DNA of 64,000 bases, taken from Cyanobacteria bacterium SIG31 (GTDB lineage: Bacteria; Cyanobacteriota; Vampirovibrionia; Gastranaerophilales; Gastranaerophilaceae). The translations under genes and the position numbers were made by a program. The stretch is from positions 62,001 to 126,000 of the forward strand of contig SUTX01000001.1 in the NCBI GenBank assembly GCA_015152465.1, given 5' to 3'. The notes beneath the pieces are model-generated. The model saw only the letters and a list, made by a program, of their open reading frames with translations. It had not been told where the DNA came from and searched no databases. Below, one piece after another: positions 25,257-35,089 of the stretch. Each line of letters begins with the position of its first letter. The stretch's first letter is position 1.

Positions 25257-26657
25257 ATGATTATTAAAATTATTAATGAAACACAAAATCAAGAATGCGA
25301 TGTGCTTGTTGTAAACAAGTTTGAAAACGAAAAAACAATAAGCGAAATTGCTAATAAATATGCTGTTGAAGAAGATAACTTTGAGGGCAAATTTGGCGAA
25401 ACTTATATTCTTCCAACTTACGGTCAAGAAAAACATAGAAAAGTTATCGTAATTGGTTTTGGTAAAAAAGAAGAATTTAACCCAAACAAACTTCGTGAAG
25501 CTATTGCTAAAGCAGTTAAAAAAGCTATGTCTATTGAAGCAAAAACTGTTGCTTTCAAGCTTGATGGTATTGAATTTGATTATTCAGAGCAGTTTACTAT
25601 GGGTGCAAAAATTGCTGATTATAAATTTGATAAATACAAATCTGAAAAAAAAGACAAGGATGTAAAAGAAATATTTGTAGAGGCTAACGAATCAATCGTA
25701 CGCAAAGCTGAAAAAATTGCTGATGCAATGGCATTTACAAGAAACCTTGCAAACGAGCCAGCTCAATTTGCTACTCCTACTGAGCTCGCTTCAATAGCTT
25801 GCGATTTGGGTTTAGAAACTAAAGTTTATGACAAAGAAGAATGTGAAAAAATGGGTATGGGCGCTTTCTTAGCTGTTGGCAGGGGAAGTTCACAAGAGCC
25901 TAAATTTATCCATATGAAATACACTTGCGAAAACCCTAAGAAGAAAATCGCACTTGTGGGCAAAGGGATTACTTTCGACTCAGGCGGACTTGATATTAAA
26001 CCTGCATCATCAATGCTAACAATGAAAGATGACATGTCTGGTGCAGCTTGTGTTCTAGGTGTTATGAGCATTATAAAAGAGCTTGCTCCACAAGTTGAAG
26101 TTCACGGTATTATTGCCGCTTGCGAGAACATGCCTGGATGTAGTGCGTACAAACCTGGTGATATTTTAATTGCTAAAAACGGTAAAACTATAGAAGTCGA
26201 TAACACAGACGCAGAAGGTAGATTAACACTTGCAGACGCTCTATGTTATGCTTGCGAGCTTGGTGTTGACGAAGTAATCGACATTGCAACTCTTACAGGT
26301 GCTTGTATGGTTGCACTTGGCTCTCAAGCAGCTGGTATTATGGGTAATGACACAGAAATGGTTAAAGCTCTTATTGAAACTGCTCAAAGAAATGGTGAAA
26401 GATTCTGGGAACTTCCATTATGGGAAGAATATGCTGATAGCTTAAAATCTGATGTGGCCGATATGAAAAATACTGGCTCACGTTGGGGTGGGGCTCAAAC
26501 AGCTGGTGTGTTCTTACAAAAATTCGTAAAAGATGTTAAATGGGCACACATTGATATTGCAGGCGTAGCATTCCTTGAAAGTGTTCATAAAGAGCTTTGC
26601 AAAGGTGCTTCTGGTGCCGGTGTAAGAACTTTATTAAATTATTTACTAGAGGTATAA
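25257..26657 (+). CDS. pepA: Leucyl aminopeptidase (M17)
   Basis: The 466-aa protein has the M17 metal-binding segments GKGITFDSGGLDIKP, MKDDMSGAA and the signature NTDAEGRLTLADAL that coordinate two divalent metal ions. It releases N-terminal residues from peptides in the cytoplasm. SD AAGGAGAG lies seven bases upstream. Followed by a strong terminator. Confidence 0.95.
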   Translation: MIIKIINETQNQECDVLVVNKFENEKTISEIANKYAVEEDNFEGKFGETYILPTYGQEKHRKVIVIGFGKKEEFNPNKLREAIAKAVKKAMSIEAKTVAFKLDGIEFDYSEQFTMGAKIADYKFDKYKSEKKDKDVKEIFVEANESIVRKAEKIADAMAFTRNLANEPAQFATPTELASIACDLGLETKVYDKEECEKMGMGAFLAVGRGSSQEPKFIHMKYTCENPKKKIALVGKGITFDSGGLDIKPASSMLTMKDDMSGAACVLGVMSIIKELAPQVEVHGIIAACENMPGCSAYKPGDILIAKNGKTIEVDNTDAEGRLTLADALCYACELGVDEVIDIATLTGACMVALGSQAAGIMGNDTEMVKALIETAQRNGERFWELPLWEEYADSLKSDVADMKNTGSRWGGAQTAGVFLQKFVKDVKWAHIDIAGVAFLESVHKELCKGASGAGVRTLLNYLLEV

Positions 26658-26682
26658 ATTAAAAAAATATATTTTAAGCTTG

Positions 26683-26712
26683 TGGCGAACGCAAAGCGTT
26701 CGCCATTATTTT
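26683..26712 (+). terminator. Intrinsic terminator of pepA
   Basis: TGGCGAACGC AAA GCGTTCGCCA hairpin followed by TTATTTTATTT. Confidence 0.85.
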
Positions 26713-26775
26713 ATTTAAAAAAATGAACAAATTTTAAACGAATTTCGTTACTATTATGAGAAACGGAGGTTCAGT

Positions 26776-27120
26776 ATGAAAAAGGTTCTTTCAGTTTTAG
26801 GTTTAATAGCGATTTTAGGTTTAACTTCACCAGTATTTGCGGGTCCACATGGTCCTGGTGGGCACGGTCCACATGGAGGTGGAGGACATCGCATTCATGC
26901 AGGGGCTCATCATAGACCACACATGGCGCCTAGACATCATCACCATGGTGGCATGATTCATGTGGGACATCATCCCAGGCATAGCTATTGGTATGGCTAC
27001 AGGACTGGTTATTGGGGGAGTACTTGGTGCAATTATAGATTAGGTTGTTATCCCTATGTGTATCCAGGTGTAGGAGTACATGTGCCTATGGGTGGAGCAA
27101 GTTTCTCTCTTCATTTTTAA
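26776..27120 (+). CDS. Secreted His/Gly-rich protein
   Basis: The 114-aa product has a signal peptide (MKKVLSVLGLIAILGLTSPVFA). The mature part begins with a roughly 40-residue His/Gly/Pro-rich region (GPHGPGGHGPHGGGGH, HHRPHMAPRHHHHGG), then a Tyr/Gly/Trp-rich C-terminus with two Cys. Such composition suggests divalent metal binding (nickel, zinc or copper) outside the cytoplasm, but no family is recognised. SD ACGGAGG precedes the start; a terminator follows. Confidence 0.75.
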   Translation: MKKVLSVLGLIAILGLTSPVFAGPHGPGGHGPHGGGGHRIHAGAHHRPHMAPRHHHHGGMIHVGHHPRHSYWYGYRTGYWGSTWCNYRLGCYPYVYPGVGVHVPMGGASFSLHF

Positions 27121-27155
27121 TAATTCTTCTTCATTATTTCCACTAAATAATTCCT

Positions 27156-27188
27156 AAAGCTCTCTTTTCCCCATAGAGAGCTTTTTAT
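27156..27188 (+). terminator. Intrinsic terminator
   Basis: AAAGCTCTC / GAGAGCTTT stem followed by TTATTTTT, after the His-rich gene. Confidence 0.75.
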
Positions 27189-27253
27189 TTTTGAAATTTG
27201 TATTTGTTAAGAATTATCAAATAGGCTATCTTGTTGCAGGAGGATAGCTTTTA

Positions 27254-28501
27254 GTGATAGACTTAGATAAACATTGGAATGATAGAGGTATAATGACGGA
27301 GCAAAAATACATAGCTTTAATCGATTGTGATAGTTTTTTTGTATCTTGCGAGCGTAAGCTGAATCCTAAGCTTAATGCTAAGCCTGTTTGTGTTGTATCG
27401 GGTTCTCGTGGTTGTGTTATTGCTCGTTCAATTGAAGCGAAAGAAATGGGTATCCCTATGGGACATCCTCTTTTCATGGCTGAAAAGGATTTTCCAAAGG
27501 CTATTTATATTAATGCTAAGCACTACGAATATGCGCAGATTTCTGAGCAAGTAATGTCTTTGCTGAAACAATTTAGCCCCACAGTAGAAGTTTATTCTAT
27601 AGACGAAGCTTTTGTTGATTTGACAGGATTATCAAAGCTTTATAAGAAAAATTATTATGATTTAGCAAAGTACATTCGTGAAATGATTGCACAAGAGGTT
27701 GGTGTTCCTGTTTCTGTAGGTGTGAGCCGTACAAAGGCCTTAGCAAAACTAGCTTCTGATAAATCAAAAACAATGGAAAATCATGTTTGTATTGCAGGTA
27801 AATGTGGCATAACAAAATTATTAAAAGCAACAGAAATTGGTGAAATTTGGGGTATAGGTCGTAGATTGGAACCAAAGTTGAGGGGATATGGGATTTATAC
27901 TGCTTATGATTATGTTCAAAAAAATGACGCTTGGCTTAAAGGAAGATTTGGCAAGCTTGGATTAGAATTGAAATATGAGTTGTTAGGCTGTCAAATTAAT
28001 AAAATTTCAACTGAAGTTTCGCTTCCTAAATCAATAATGGATACAAAATCTTTTCCAGAATTTTCATCTGATTTGAATTATTTGAAAAATGAATTAATGA
28101 TACATATCCATTCTGCGTGTAGAAAGCTTAGAAGAGCTGATTGTAAATGCAAAACAATTGGTGTAATTGTTAAAACAAAAGATTTTCAAACCATAGTAGA
28201 GAAAATCGACATGGAACATATGACAAATTTTGAATTTGAAATTTCGGAATATGCAATGCCAATTTTAGAAAAAATATTTGATAGTGGTGTAATTTATAGA
28301 AGTGTTGGAATATTGCTTGAAAAATTTAATCCATGTGAAAGCGAGCAAAAATCGTTATTTGAAGATACATCAAGACGAGAAAAAAACGAAAAGCTTGGGA
28401 AGAGTTTGGATAAGCTAGAGGCGAAATTTGGACGAAATGTTGTAACAACAGGTTTTACTGGTAAAGTGGATTACAAACAGGATTTTATCTCTAAGGGATA
28501 G
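27254..28501 (+). CDS. Y-family (UmuC-like) translesion DNA polymerase
   Basis: The product is up to 415 aa. It shows the Y-family palm motifs IALIDCDSFFVSCER (metal Asp), GCVIARSIEAK, YSIDEAFVDLTG (catalytic Asp-Glu) and SVGVSRTKALAKLASDKSK (helix-hairpin-helix side), followed by little-finger sequence. The pattern is closer to UmuC/ImuB-type polymerases than to DinB. No umuD is adjacent. GTG 27254 is kept because AGGAGG lies 10 bases upstream; ATG 27293 (MTEQKYIALIDC) is a good alternative with GAGG close by. Inverted GCTATC/GATAGC repeats flank the AGGAGG and might hide it in a hairpin. Confidence 0.88.
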   Translation: MIDLDKHWNDRGIMTEQKYIALIDCDSFFVSCERKLNPKLNAKPVCVVSGSRGCVIARSIEAKEMGIPMGHPLFMAEKDFPKAIYINAKHYEYAQISEQVMSLLKQFSPTVEVYSIDEAFVDLTGLSKLYKKNYYDLAKYIREMIAQEVGVPVSVGVSRTKALAKLASDKSKTMENHVCIAGKCGITKLLKATEIGEIWGIGRRLEPKLRGYGIYTAYDYVQKNDAWLKGRFGKLGLELKYELLGCQINKISTEVSLPKSIMDTKSFPEFSSDLNYLKNELMIHIHSACRKLRRADCKCKTIGVIVKTKDFQTIVEKIDMEHMTNFEFEISEYAMPILEKIFDSGVIYRSVGILLEKFNPCESEQKSLFEDTSRREKNEKLGKSLDKLEAKFGRNVVTTGFTGKVDYKQDFISKG

Positions 28502-28510
28502 AAACTATGA

Positions 28511-29122
28511 TTAGACAATTTGATTATTCTGTTTTTCCCAGCCTACAGTTGAGCTTTTCCCGTGACCTGGATAAATTATTGTATCATCAGGTAGGGTAAA
28601 AATTTTTCTTTCAATGCTTTCTACAATCTGATTAAAATCTCCACCAGGCAAGTCACAACGCCCGATAGATTCCCTGAAAATGGTATCTCCTGAAAATAGA
28701 GTATTATTAGTATATAGACACACACCACCTTGTGTATGTCCTGGGGTGTGAATAACTTTAATGCTAGTGTTTCCTATAGTAATAATGTCATTGTCAGCAT
28801 AAAACCTATCAATGCGAGGAATTTCTATGCTAGGTAAGCCTATCATCGGTAGATAATCATTCACGCTGTTAATCCATTCCATATCAGCTTCATGCATTAC
28901 AATTTCTACATTTTTAGGTAAATTATTTAGACCGCCGATGTGGTCAAAATGACCATGAGTTAAAAGTACAAACCGTAGTTTTATTTGTAGTTTTTCTATT
29001 TCTGTAAGTATATCTTTATCAAAACAGCTACAGTCTATTAAAACAGCTTCTCTAGAAGCTTCGTCAACAACTAAATAATTATTATTTTCTAAAGGTGGTT
29101 TAACAAATATTTTTGTAATCAT
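28511..29122 (-). CDS. MBL-fold metallo-hydrolase (glyoxalase II-like)
   Basis: The 203-aa protein has the metal motif THGHFDHIGG (HxHxDH), HTPGHTQGG and FSGDTIF, with YPGHGKSS near the C-terminus. Small YcbL/GloB-like hydrolases of this type cleave thioesters such as S-lactoylglutathione or have other thiol-linked roles. It converges with the polymerase gene (9-base gap) and is divergent from the GNAT gene at 29232. Confidence 0.9.
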   Translation of the reverse strand: MITKIFVKPPLENNNYLVVDEASREAVLIDCSCFDKDILTEIEKLQIKLRFVLLTHGHFDHIGGLNNLPKNVEIVMHEADMEWINSVNDYLPMIGLPSIEIPRIDRFYADNDIITIGNTSIKVIHTPGHTQGGVCLYTNNTLFSGDTIFRESIGRCDLPGGDFNQIVESIERKIFTLPDDTIIYPGHGKSSTVGWEKQNNQIV

Positions 29123-29168
29123 ATATTAATTTTAATGTAAACTTTTATTAACATCAAGTCTTTTAAAA

Positions 29169-29204
29169 GGCAATTTTTTTAAACACAAAAACTTTATATA
29201 AGTA
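29169..29204 (+). promoter_or_regulatory. GGCAATTTTT-N11-AACTTTATATAAGTA promoter-like motif
   Basis: GGCAATTTTT at 29169-29178, 11 bases, then AACTTTATATAAGTA at 29190-29204, which is 27 bases before the ATG at 29232. It differs from the 24959 and 10335 copies at one position of the 15-mer. Confidence 0.5.
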
Positions 29205-29231
29205 AGGTTAGAAATTTAGTTAGGTTTATGT

Positions 29232-29855
29232 ATGGTTAACAACATTACGAATGTTGATACTCGTTTACAGCAAATGGGTGTCGCAAAAAGCGGGCAATCG
29301 CTAGTTAGCTTACCAATGCCCCCAATAATAGGATTTAAAACGCCGAAGCCTTTAGAAAAAGCGGAGTTGCGTTATAAAAAATTCAAACGAGCCGATAATA
29401 TAATTATTGCCGGTGAAATTGACGATGATTATGTTGATATAATTGAAGAGGTTGAGGAATATACAGCTCAGAGCCCTACTTATGGTTTTGTGCATAAGAT
29501 TCCAATAAAGAAAAAAACGAAGTATTTGAAAGATTGTTACGTTTTAGATTATATACAAGCTGTGCGACAAAGGCAGGGACAGGGTACTTTGGCTTTAAAA
29601 GGGTTTGTTGAAAAAGCCTTTTTTGATACCCGTGCACAAGGGCGTATAGTGACTTTTTCCTCTCCTGTATGGAAAGAATCTTCTCCTGCTCAGTTTTTCT
29701 ATAAAATGGGTTTTAGATTCTTAGATCCTGAAGCGAATAGCTATATAGAAGAATGTATTGTGAAAAAAATGCCTGATTCACCTCCGCAAACGGGCATGAT
29801 GTATTTGCCAAGAAAAAATATTCATCGATTACTGCGTTATGGAGATATGTTCTAA
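29232..29855 (+). CDS. GNAT-like acetyltransferase of unknown substrate
   Basis: The 207-aa protein has a Pro/Lys-rich N-terminus and a GNAT-like core: LDYIQAVRQRQGQGTLALKG corresponds to the strand-4/acetyl-CoA loop (R/QxxGxG/A), and SPAQFFYKMGFRFLD to the C-terminal FYxKxGF element. Substrate unknown. ATG 29856 of the next gene immediately follows its stop, so they are co-transcribed. Confidence 0.7.
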   Translation: MVNNITNVDTRLQQMGVAKSGQSLVSLPMPPIIGFKTPKPLEKAELRYKKFKRADNIIIAGEIDDDYVDIIEEVEEYTAQSPTYGFVHKIPIKKKTKYLKDCYVLDYIQAVRQRQGQGTLALKGFVEKAFFDTRAQGRIVTFSSPVWKESSPAQFFYKMGFRFLDPEANSYIEECIVKKMPDSPPQTGMMYLPRKNIHRLLRYGDMF

Positions 29856-30134
29856 ATGACCGAAACTTTTAACATAAATTCCCATTATTCTAATGAACCA
29901 AAGGCTAAGTTGCCAGAGAAACCTATTGTAAAAGGTCCTGATACTGTTCCTGAAATTCATTTGTATAATGATGCGATTGCAAAAGAAAGATTTAGAAAGC
30001 TTGATAATGATATTTTTGTAATGCGAAAAAAAGAGGAAAAAAAGCCTGTTAAAAGCTTCTTAAAGATTTTAGCAGGTACTGTGCTTGCAATTACAGGCTT
30101 TTTCCTTTTAAAGAAATTCTTTAAGAAATCTTAA
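29856..30134 (+). CDS. Small tail-anchored orphan protein
   Basis: A 92-aa product with a polar N-terminus and a C-terminal hydrophobic helix (FLKILAGTVLAITGFFLLKK, about 68-87) followed by Lys residues. Directly abuts the GNAT gene. No family recognised. Confidence 0.65.
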   Translation: MTETFNINSHYSNEPKAKLPEKPIVKGPDTVPEIHLYNDAIAKERFRKLDNDIFVMRKKEEKKPVKSFLKILAGTVLAITGFFLLKKFFKKS

Positions 30135-30190
30135 TAAGCAAAAAAATTGTTTATGCTAAAATTAAGATGTAAAATCTTAGAGAGGTATTT

Positions 30191-32035
30191 ATGTGCGGAA
30201 TTGTTGGATATATTGGGAGTAAATCAGCTGTTGATATTTTATTAGATGGCTTGACTAATTTGGAATATCGTGGTTATGATTCAGCTGGTGTAGCTGTTAA
30301 TATTGATGGACAAGTTGAATTATATAAAGCAGAGGGTAAGCTTCAAAATCTTAAAGATATTGTCGAAGCTAAAAAAGCTCATATAGAAAAATCTACTATA
30401 GGTATAGGCCATATTCGTTGGGCTACACACGGTGCTCCAACAACTGTAAATGCTCACCCTCATTCTTGCAATTGTGGTAAAGTAGCAGTTGTTCATAATG
30501 GGATTATTGAAAATTATAAAGAGTTAAGAGAAAGGTTAGAAAAACAAGGCTGTGTTTTTCGCTCTCAAACTGATACAGAAACAGTTGCACATTTGGTAGC
30601 ATCAAAATATGCACAAACAAAAGATTTAACAGAAGCTGTGCGACTTGCGACACAAGAAATAGAAGGTGCTTATGCGCTGTGTGTAATTCATCAAGATGTC
30701 AAGGATACTATTGTTGCGACTAGACGAAATGCACCTCTTCTTGTTGGTATTGGAGAAAACGAATATTATATAGCATCTGATGTTCCTGCAATAATTCAGT
30801 ACACTAAAAAGGCTATGTATTTAGATGATAATCAAATTGTTACTTTGACTCCTACATCTATGAAGTATATTGATGAAAACAAAAATCCTTTGGAGCCAAA
30901 AGTAGAGATACTGCCTTGGGAACCAGTAGCTTTGAGTAAAATGGGTTATAAACACTTTATGCTTAAAGAAATACATGAACAACCTGATGTTGTAAGAAAT
31001 GTTCTTTCTGGCAAGCTTAGAGCAATTGACGAGGCTATTACTTTAAATGAAGTAACTCTTGATAAAGATAATTTAAAGAATCTTAATCGTATTCAAGTTG
31101 TAGCTTGTGGTACGTCTTTGCACGCAGCGATGGTTGGTAAATACATAATAGAACAACTTTGCGGAATTGCCGTTGATGTAGAACCGGCAAGTGAGTTTAT
31201 TTATAGAAGAACTATTACAGATAAAAATACACTTGTGATTGGTGTTTCACAATCTGGTGAAACCGCTGACACTATTACAGCTGTGAGACAGGCAAAAGCT
31301 TTAGGTTCACATATTTTGATAGTTACAAATAGACCTGATTCAACAATGGCACGAGAAGCCGATAGCTTAGTTCCTGTTAATGCTGGTATTGAAGTCTCTG
31401 TTGCGGCGACTAAATCTTATATGGCGCAGGTGATTTCGTTCTATTTATTAGCTCTATATATGGCTGAAGTTAAAGAGTCTGCTGCGAAAGAAGACATACA
31501 AAAACTTAAACACGAATTGATTATTCTGCCTCAGAAAATAGAAAAAGTGCTTTCTCATAAAGAAGATATTCAAATTTGTGCTAGAAAATTCTCGGGTGCA
31601 AAAGATTTTATTTTTATAGCTCGTGGTATCAATTTCCCAACAGCTTTAGAAGGTGCTTTAAAACTCAAAGAAATTAGTTATATTAACGCAACGGGATATA
31701 CAGCTGGTGAACTTAAGCATGGTCCAATAGCAATGTTAGATGAATCAATGCCAGTTCTTTCAATTTTAATGAAAGGTGGTGTTTACGAAAAAATTCTTTC
31801 TAACTCCGAAGAAGCAAAAGCAAGAAACGCTAGAATGATTGCTTTGACAAACTCAGAAGATCAAAAGCTAAAAGACTTGTTCGAAAATATAATGTATGTG
31901 CCTGAAATTGATGAAATGTTGTCACCAGCTTTAGCGATAGTACCATTACAACTGTTAGCGTATTATATTGCTGAGTTTTTGGGTAAGGATGTTGATCAAC
32001 CAAGAAATTTAGCTAAATCTGTAACTGTTGAGTAG
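30191..32035 (+). CDS. glmS: Glutamine-fructose-6-phosphate aminotransferase
   Basis: The 614-aa protein starts MCGIVGYIG, with the Cys2 nucleophile of the glutaminase domain. Two SIS domains follow (CGTSLHAAMVGKYI and SQSGETADT; ARGINFPTALEGALKLKE) and it ends DQPRNLAKSVTVE, the conserved isomerase tail. It makes glucosamine-6-P for peptidoglycan and LPS. No glmS ribozyme sequence was seen in the 50-base leader. Confidence 0.97.
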   Translation: MCGIVGYIGSKSAVDILLDGLTNLEYRGYDSAGVAVNIDGQVELYKAEGKLQNLKDIVEAKKAHIEKSTIGIGHIRWATHGAPTTVNAHPHSCNCGKVAVVHNGIIENYKELRERLEKQGCVFRSQTDTETVAHLVASKYAQTKDLTEAVRLATQEIEGAYALCVIHQDVKDTIVATRRNAPLLVGIGENEYYIASDVPAIIQYTKKAMYLDDNQIVTLTPTSMKYIDENKNPLEPKVEILPWEPVALSKMGYKHFMLKEIHEQPDVVRNVLSGKLRAIDEAITLNEVTLDKDNLKNLNRIQVVACGTSLHAAMVGKYIIEQLCGIAVDVEPASEFIYRRTITDKNTLVIGVSQSGETADTITAVRQAKALGSHILIVTNRPDSTMAREADSLVPVNAGIEVSVAATKSYMAQVISFYLLALYMAEVKESAAKEDIQKLKHELIILPQKIEKVLSHKEDIQICARKFSGAKDFIFIARGINFPTALEGALKLKEISYINATGYTAGELKHGPIAMLDESMPVLSILMKGGVYEKILSNSEEAKARNARMIALTNSEDQKLKDLFENIMYVPEIDEMLSPALAIVPLQLLAYYIAEFLGKDVDQPRNLAKSVTVE

Positions 32036-32051
32036 GGGTAAGTAATTAGCC

Positions 32052-32216
32052 GTGCAAGTAGAATCAACTCTAGTCGAAATACCAAATAATAATAACCCAA
32101 GTACGGAATATATTGAATCAGAATTAACAAAACTCAATATTAATCCGTTGAGGTGGGCTGTTGTAAATGTTAGTGATAAAATATACACAGTTAGTGTAGC
32201 AAATTTAAAGGAATAG
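32052..32216 (+). CDS. Small 54-aa protein between glmS and ahcY
   Basis: GTG 32052 to TAG 32216 encodes a product starting VQVESTLVEIPNNNN and ending YTVSVANLKE. It is a normal-looking composition with alternating hydrophobics (RWAVVNVSDKIYTVSVANL) and is packed between two real genes with 16 and 3 bases to spare. An AGGGGT lies upstream but rather far from the GTG. No family recognised; translational coupling to ahcY is plausible. Confidence 0.5.
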   Translation: MQVESTLVEIPNNNNPSTEYIESELTKLNINPLRWAVVNVSDKIYTVSVANLKE

Positions 32217-33485
<1,269 letters not shown>

Positions 33486-33492
33486 AAAAGTG

Positions 33493-33520
33493 GAAGAGGA
33501 AATTTTCCTCTTCTTTTTTT
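33493..33520 (+). terminator. Intrinsic terminator of ahcY
   Basis: GAAGAGGAAAA / TTTTCCTCTTC stem followed by TTTTTTT. Confidence 0.8.
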
Positions 33521-33552
33521 ATTAAATAAATCTAGTTAGGCTATTGCTTATT

Positions 33553-33564
33553 GACCATATGGTC
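33553..33564. promoter_or_regulatory. 12-bp palindrome, candidate operator
   Basis: Perfect palindrome GACCATATGGTC inside the promoter region (TTGACC...TATATAAAG) upstream of the exported AMIN-like gene. Regulator unknown. Confidence 0.3.
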
Positions 33565-33641
33565 TATATAAAGTTCAATCTCCTGATTGATGTCATGGAC
33601 ATGGCGAACATGTACTATATTATCAAGGGAGAGAGAGTTTT

Positions 33642-34700
33642 ATGAAGAGAGTATTGTTGATTTTAGGTATCATATTTTCTACAATGTCAGTTTTTGCAAC
33701 TGATAATGTTTTACAGACTATTGAGATAGAGCCTGTTAAGGACACATATAATATTGTTTTGGTTTCTGATAAAGCTGTAGATGTTAAGAAGACTGTGCAA
33801 GGTTCTAACAAGATAACATTAACTATGAAAGATATTAGAGCATCAAAAACTCTGAATACCATTTACAACAATGTATCAAATGTCGATACTGTTATGGTTG
33901 AACCTCAAGGTAATGGTATAAGTATTTTCTTCCAAGCAGAGAATGCAGCTGCTTCTACAGTGACATTTGATGCTTTGGTTGCAACAGCTCCAGCTAAAAC
34001 ATCATCAAAAAATATTAAATTAAATAACCCAATTGAAAGCTATGCTCCTATTTACAATGAATCTTTTGAAGATGTAAAAACTTCAAGTTTATTTGACAGA
34101 TTAAAAGCTTCTTCTACTGTTGCATCAATTAAAGACTCTATAGATGAAGAAGTTGTTTCTAATGGCGCAAATAAAGCTTTTTCATTCGGGTTAATAGGAT
34201 TATTGGCATTTGCTGTAATAAGATTATTTAAGCGTAAAGAACCTGAAATGAAAATTGGTCTATCTCAATCATTAACTGAACGAGAAATTGCTATGCATAG
34301 AGGTGTGCAAACAGTTCCACAATCTTATATGAGCTCAGAAAGACCATTTACAAGTGTAAACTATGGGTTAAATGCGTATCAACGAGAAACCCAAAATCCA
34401 TATGAGGTACAAGAACCTATGCATTTTCATAATCCAAGATTAAGAAATTATGCAAACCAAGCTGTAGCAACACAAGCTGTAGCGCAAACTACAGTAAGAC
34501 CACAACCAGCTATGGCAACAGTTACTCAACCTCAAGTCAAAAAAATGACGACGCCGGTTAATACAGCACCAGTTAATCAATCAAATCCTAATGTTGATAA
34601 CTTAAAATTTTTAGAGTCCATGACTGCTATCTATGAAAAAAGTGGTCGTCATGACCTAGCAAGAGGGCTTAAGGCTAGTTTAAGCAAAAACAATAAATAG
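33642..34700 (+). CDS. Exported AMIN-like domain protein with single membrane helix
   Basis: The 352-aa product has a signal peptide (MKRVLLILGIIFSTMSVFA), then a beta-rich region (NKITLTMKDIRAS...VDTVMVEPQGNGISIFFQ, about 45-105) resembling AMIN domains of PilQ and amidases that bind envelope polymers. A membrane helix (AFSFGLIGLLAFAVIRLF, about 179-196) precedes a Gln/Thr/Pro-rich cytoplasmic tail. Function unknown; a link to type IV pili or cell-wall machinery is inferred only. SD GGGAGAG. Confidence 0.65.
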   Translation: MKRVLLILGIIFSTMSVFATDNVLQTIEIEPVKDTYNIVLVSDKAVDVKKTVQGSNKITLTMKDIRASKTLNTIYNNVSNVDTVMVEPQGNGISIFFQAENAAASTVTFDALVATAPAKTSSKNIKLNNPIESYAPIYNESFEDVKTSSLFDRLKASSTVASIKDSIDEEVVSNGANKAFSFGLIGLLAFAVIRLFKRKEPEMKIGLSQSLTEREIAMHRGVQTVPQSYMSSERPFTSVNYGLNAYQRETQNPYEVQEPMHFHNPRLRNYANQAVATQAVAQTTVRPQPAMATVTQPQVKKMTTPVNTAPVNQSNPNVDNLKFLESMTAIYEKSGRHDLARGLKASLSKNNK

Positions 34701-34734
34701 TAAACAACAATCTTTTTATAAAACTATACTATAT

Positions 34735-34766
34735 GGCACATAAGCTTTGCGAATGTGCCTTTTTAT
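34735..34766 (+). terminator. Intrinsic terminator
   Basis: GGCACAT / ATGTGCC stem followed by TTTTTATTATT, after the AMIN-like gene. Confidence 0.8.
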
Positions 34767-34779
34767 TATTCATAGACCC

Positions 34780-34968
34780 CAAAAAAAAGCCCTTTAATAA
34801 GGGCTGTTGGAATTAAGAATAGCTGGAAGTATGAAAAAGATTTAATACTAGTATTAAACTTTAACCAAAAACCTATTGCTATCCCATAAGTGGCTAGTCT
34901 TTTATGATTTTATAAGGATAAACTTACGAGACCTAAAGAACTTATATAAAAGACTTGTTTTTTAGCTT
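34780..34968. ncRNA. Candidate structured RNA upstream of tuf (strand uncertain)
   Basis: This ~190-base non-coding stretch is unusually rich in inverted repeats: AGCCCTT/AAGGGCT (34788-34805, giving an intrinsic terminator with a T8 run on the minus strand), a TTTAATACTAGTATTAAA hairpin near 34840-34858, and a long stem AGTCTTTTA/TAAAAGACT (34896-34904 with 34947-34955) extended inward by TATAAG/CTTATA and followed on the plus strand by TTGTTTTTTAG. On the minus strand TTGTCA and TATGAT boxes lie upstream (about 34979-35004) with a long 19-base spacer. The size would fit a 6S-like or other small RNA, but no family motif is recognised. Confidence 0.4.
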
Positions 34969-34998
34969 TTTAACATCATAGCTACGATAGTTAAATGA

Positions 34999-35026
34999 TT
35001 GACAATATTTTTTGAGATAATAAAAT
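34999..35026 (+). promoter_or_regulatory. tuf promoter (sigma-70 type)
   Basis: TTGACA (34999-35004), 16-base spacer, TAAAAT (35021-35026), with a ~60-base leader ending in AAGGAG before tuf. Confidence 0.65.
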
Positions 35027-35089
35027 AAATTATATAACTTAGAGAGTAAGTTAACGTAGTATATTTAATCAAAGAAGGAGATTAATCTC

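Noticed and set aside
30135..30190. Possible glmS ribozyme
   Set aside because: The leader is only about 55 bases and contains no recognisable ribozyme core.
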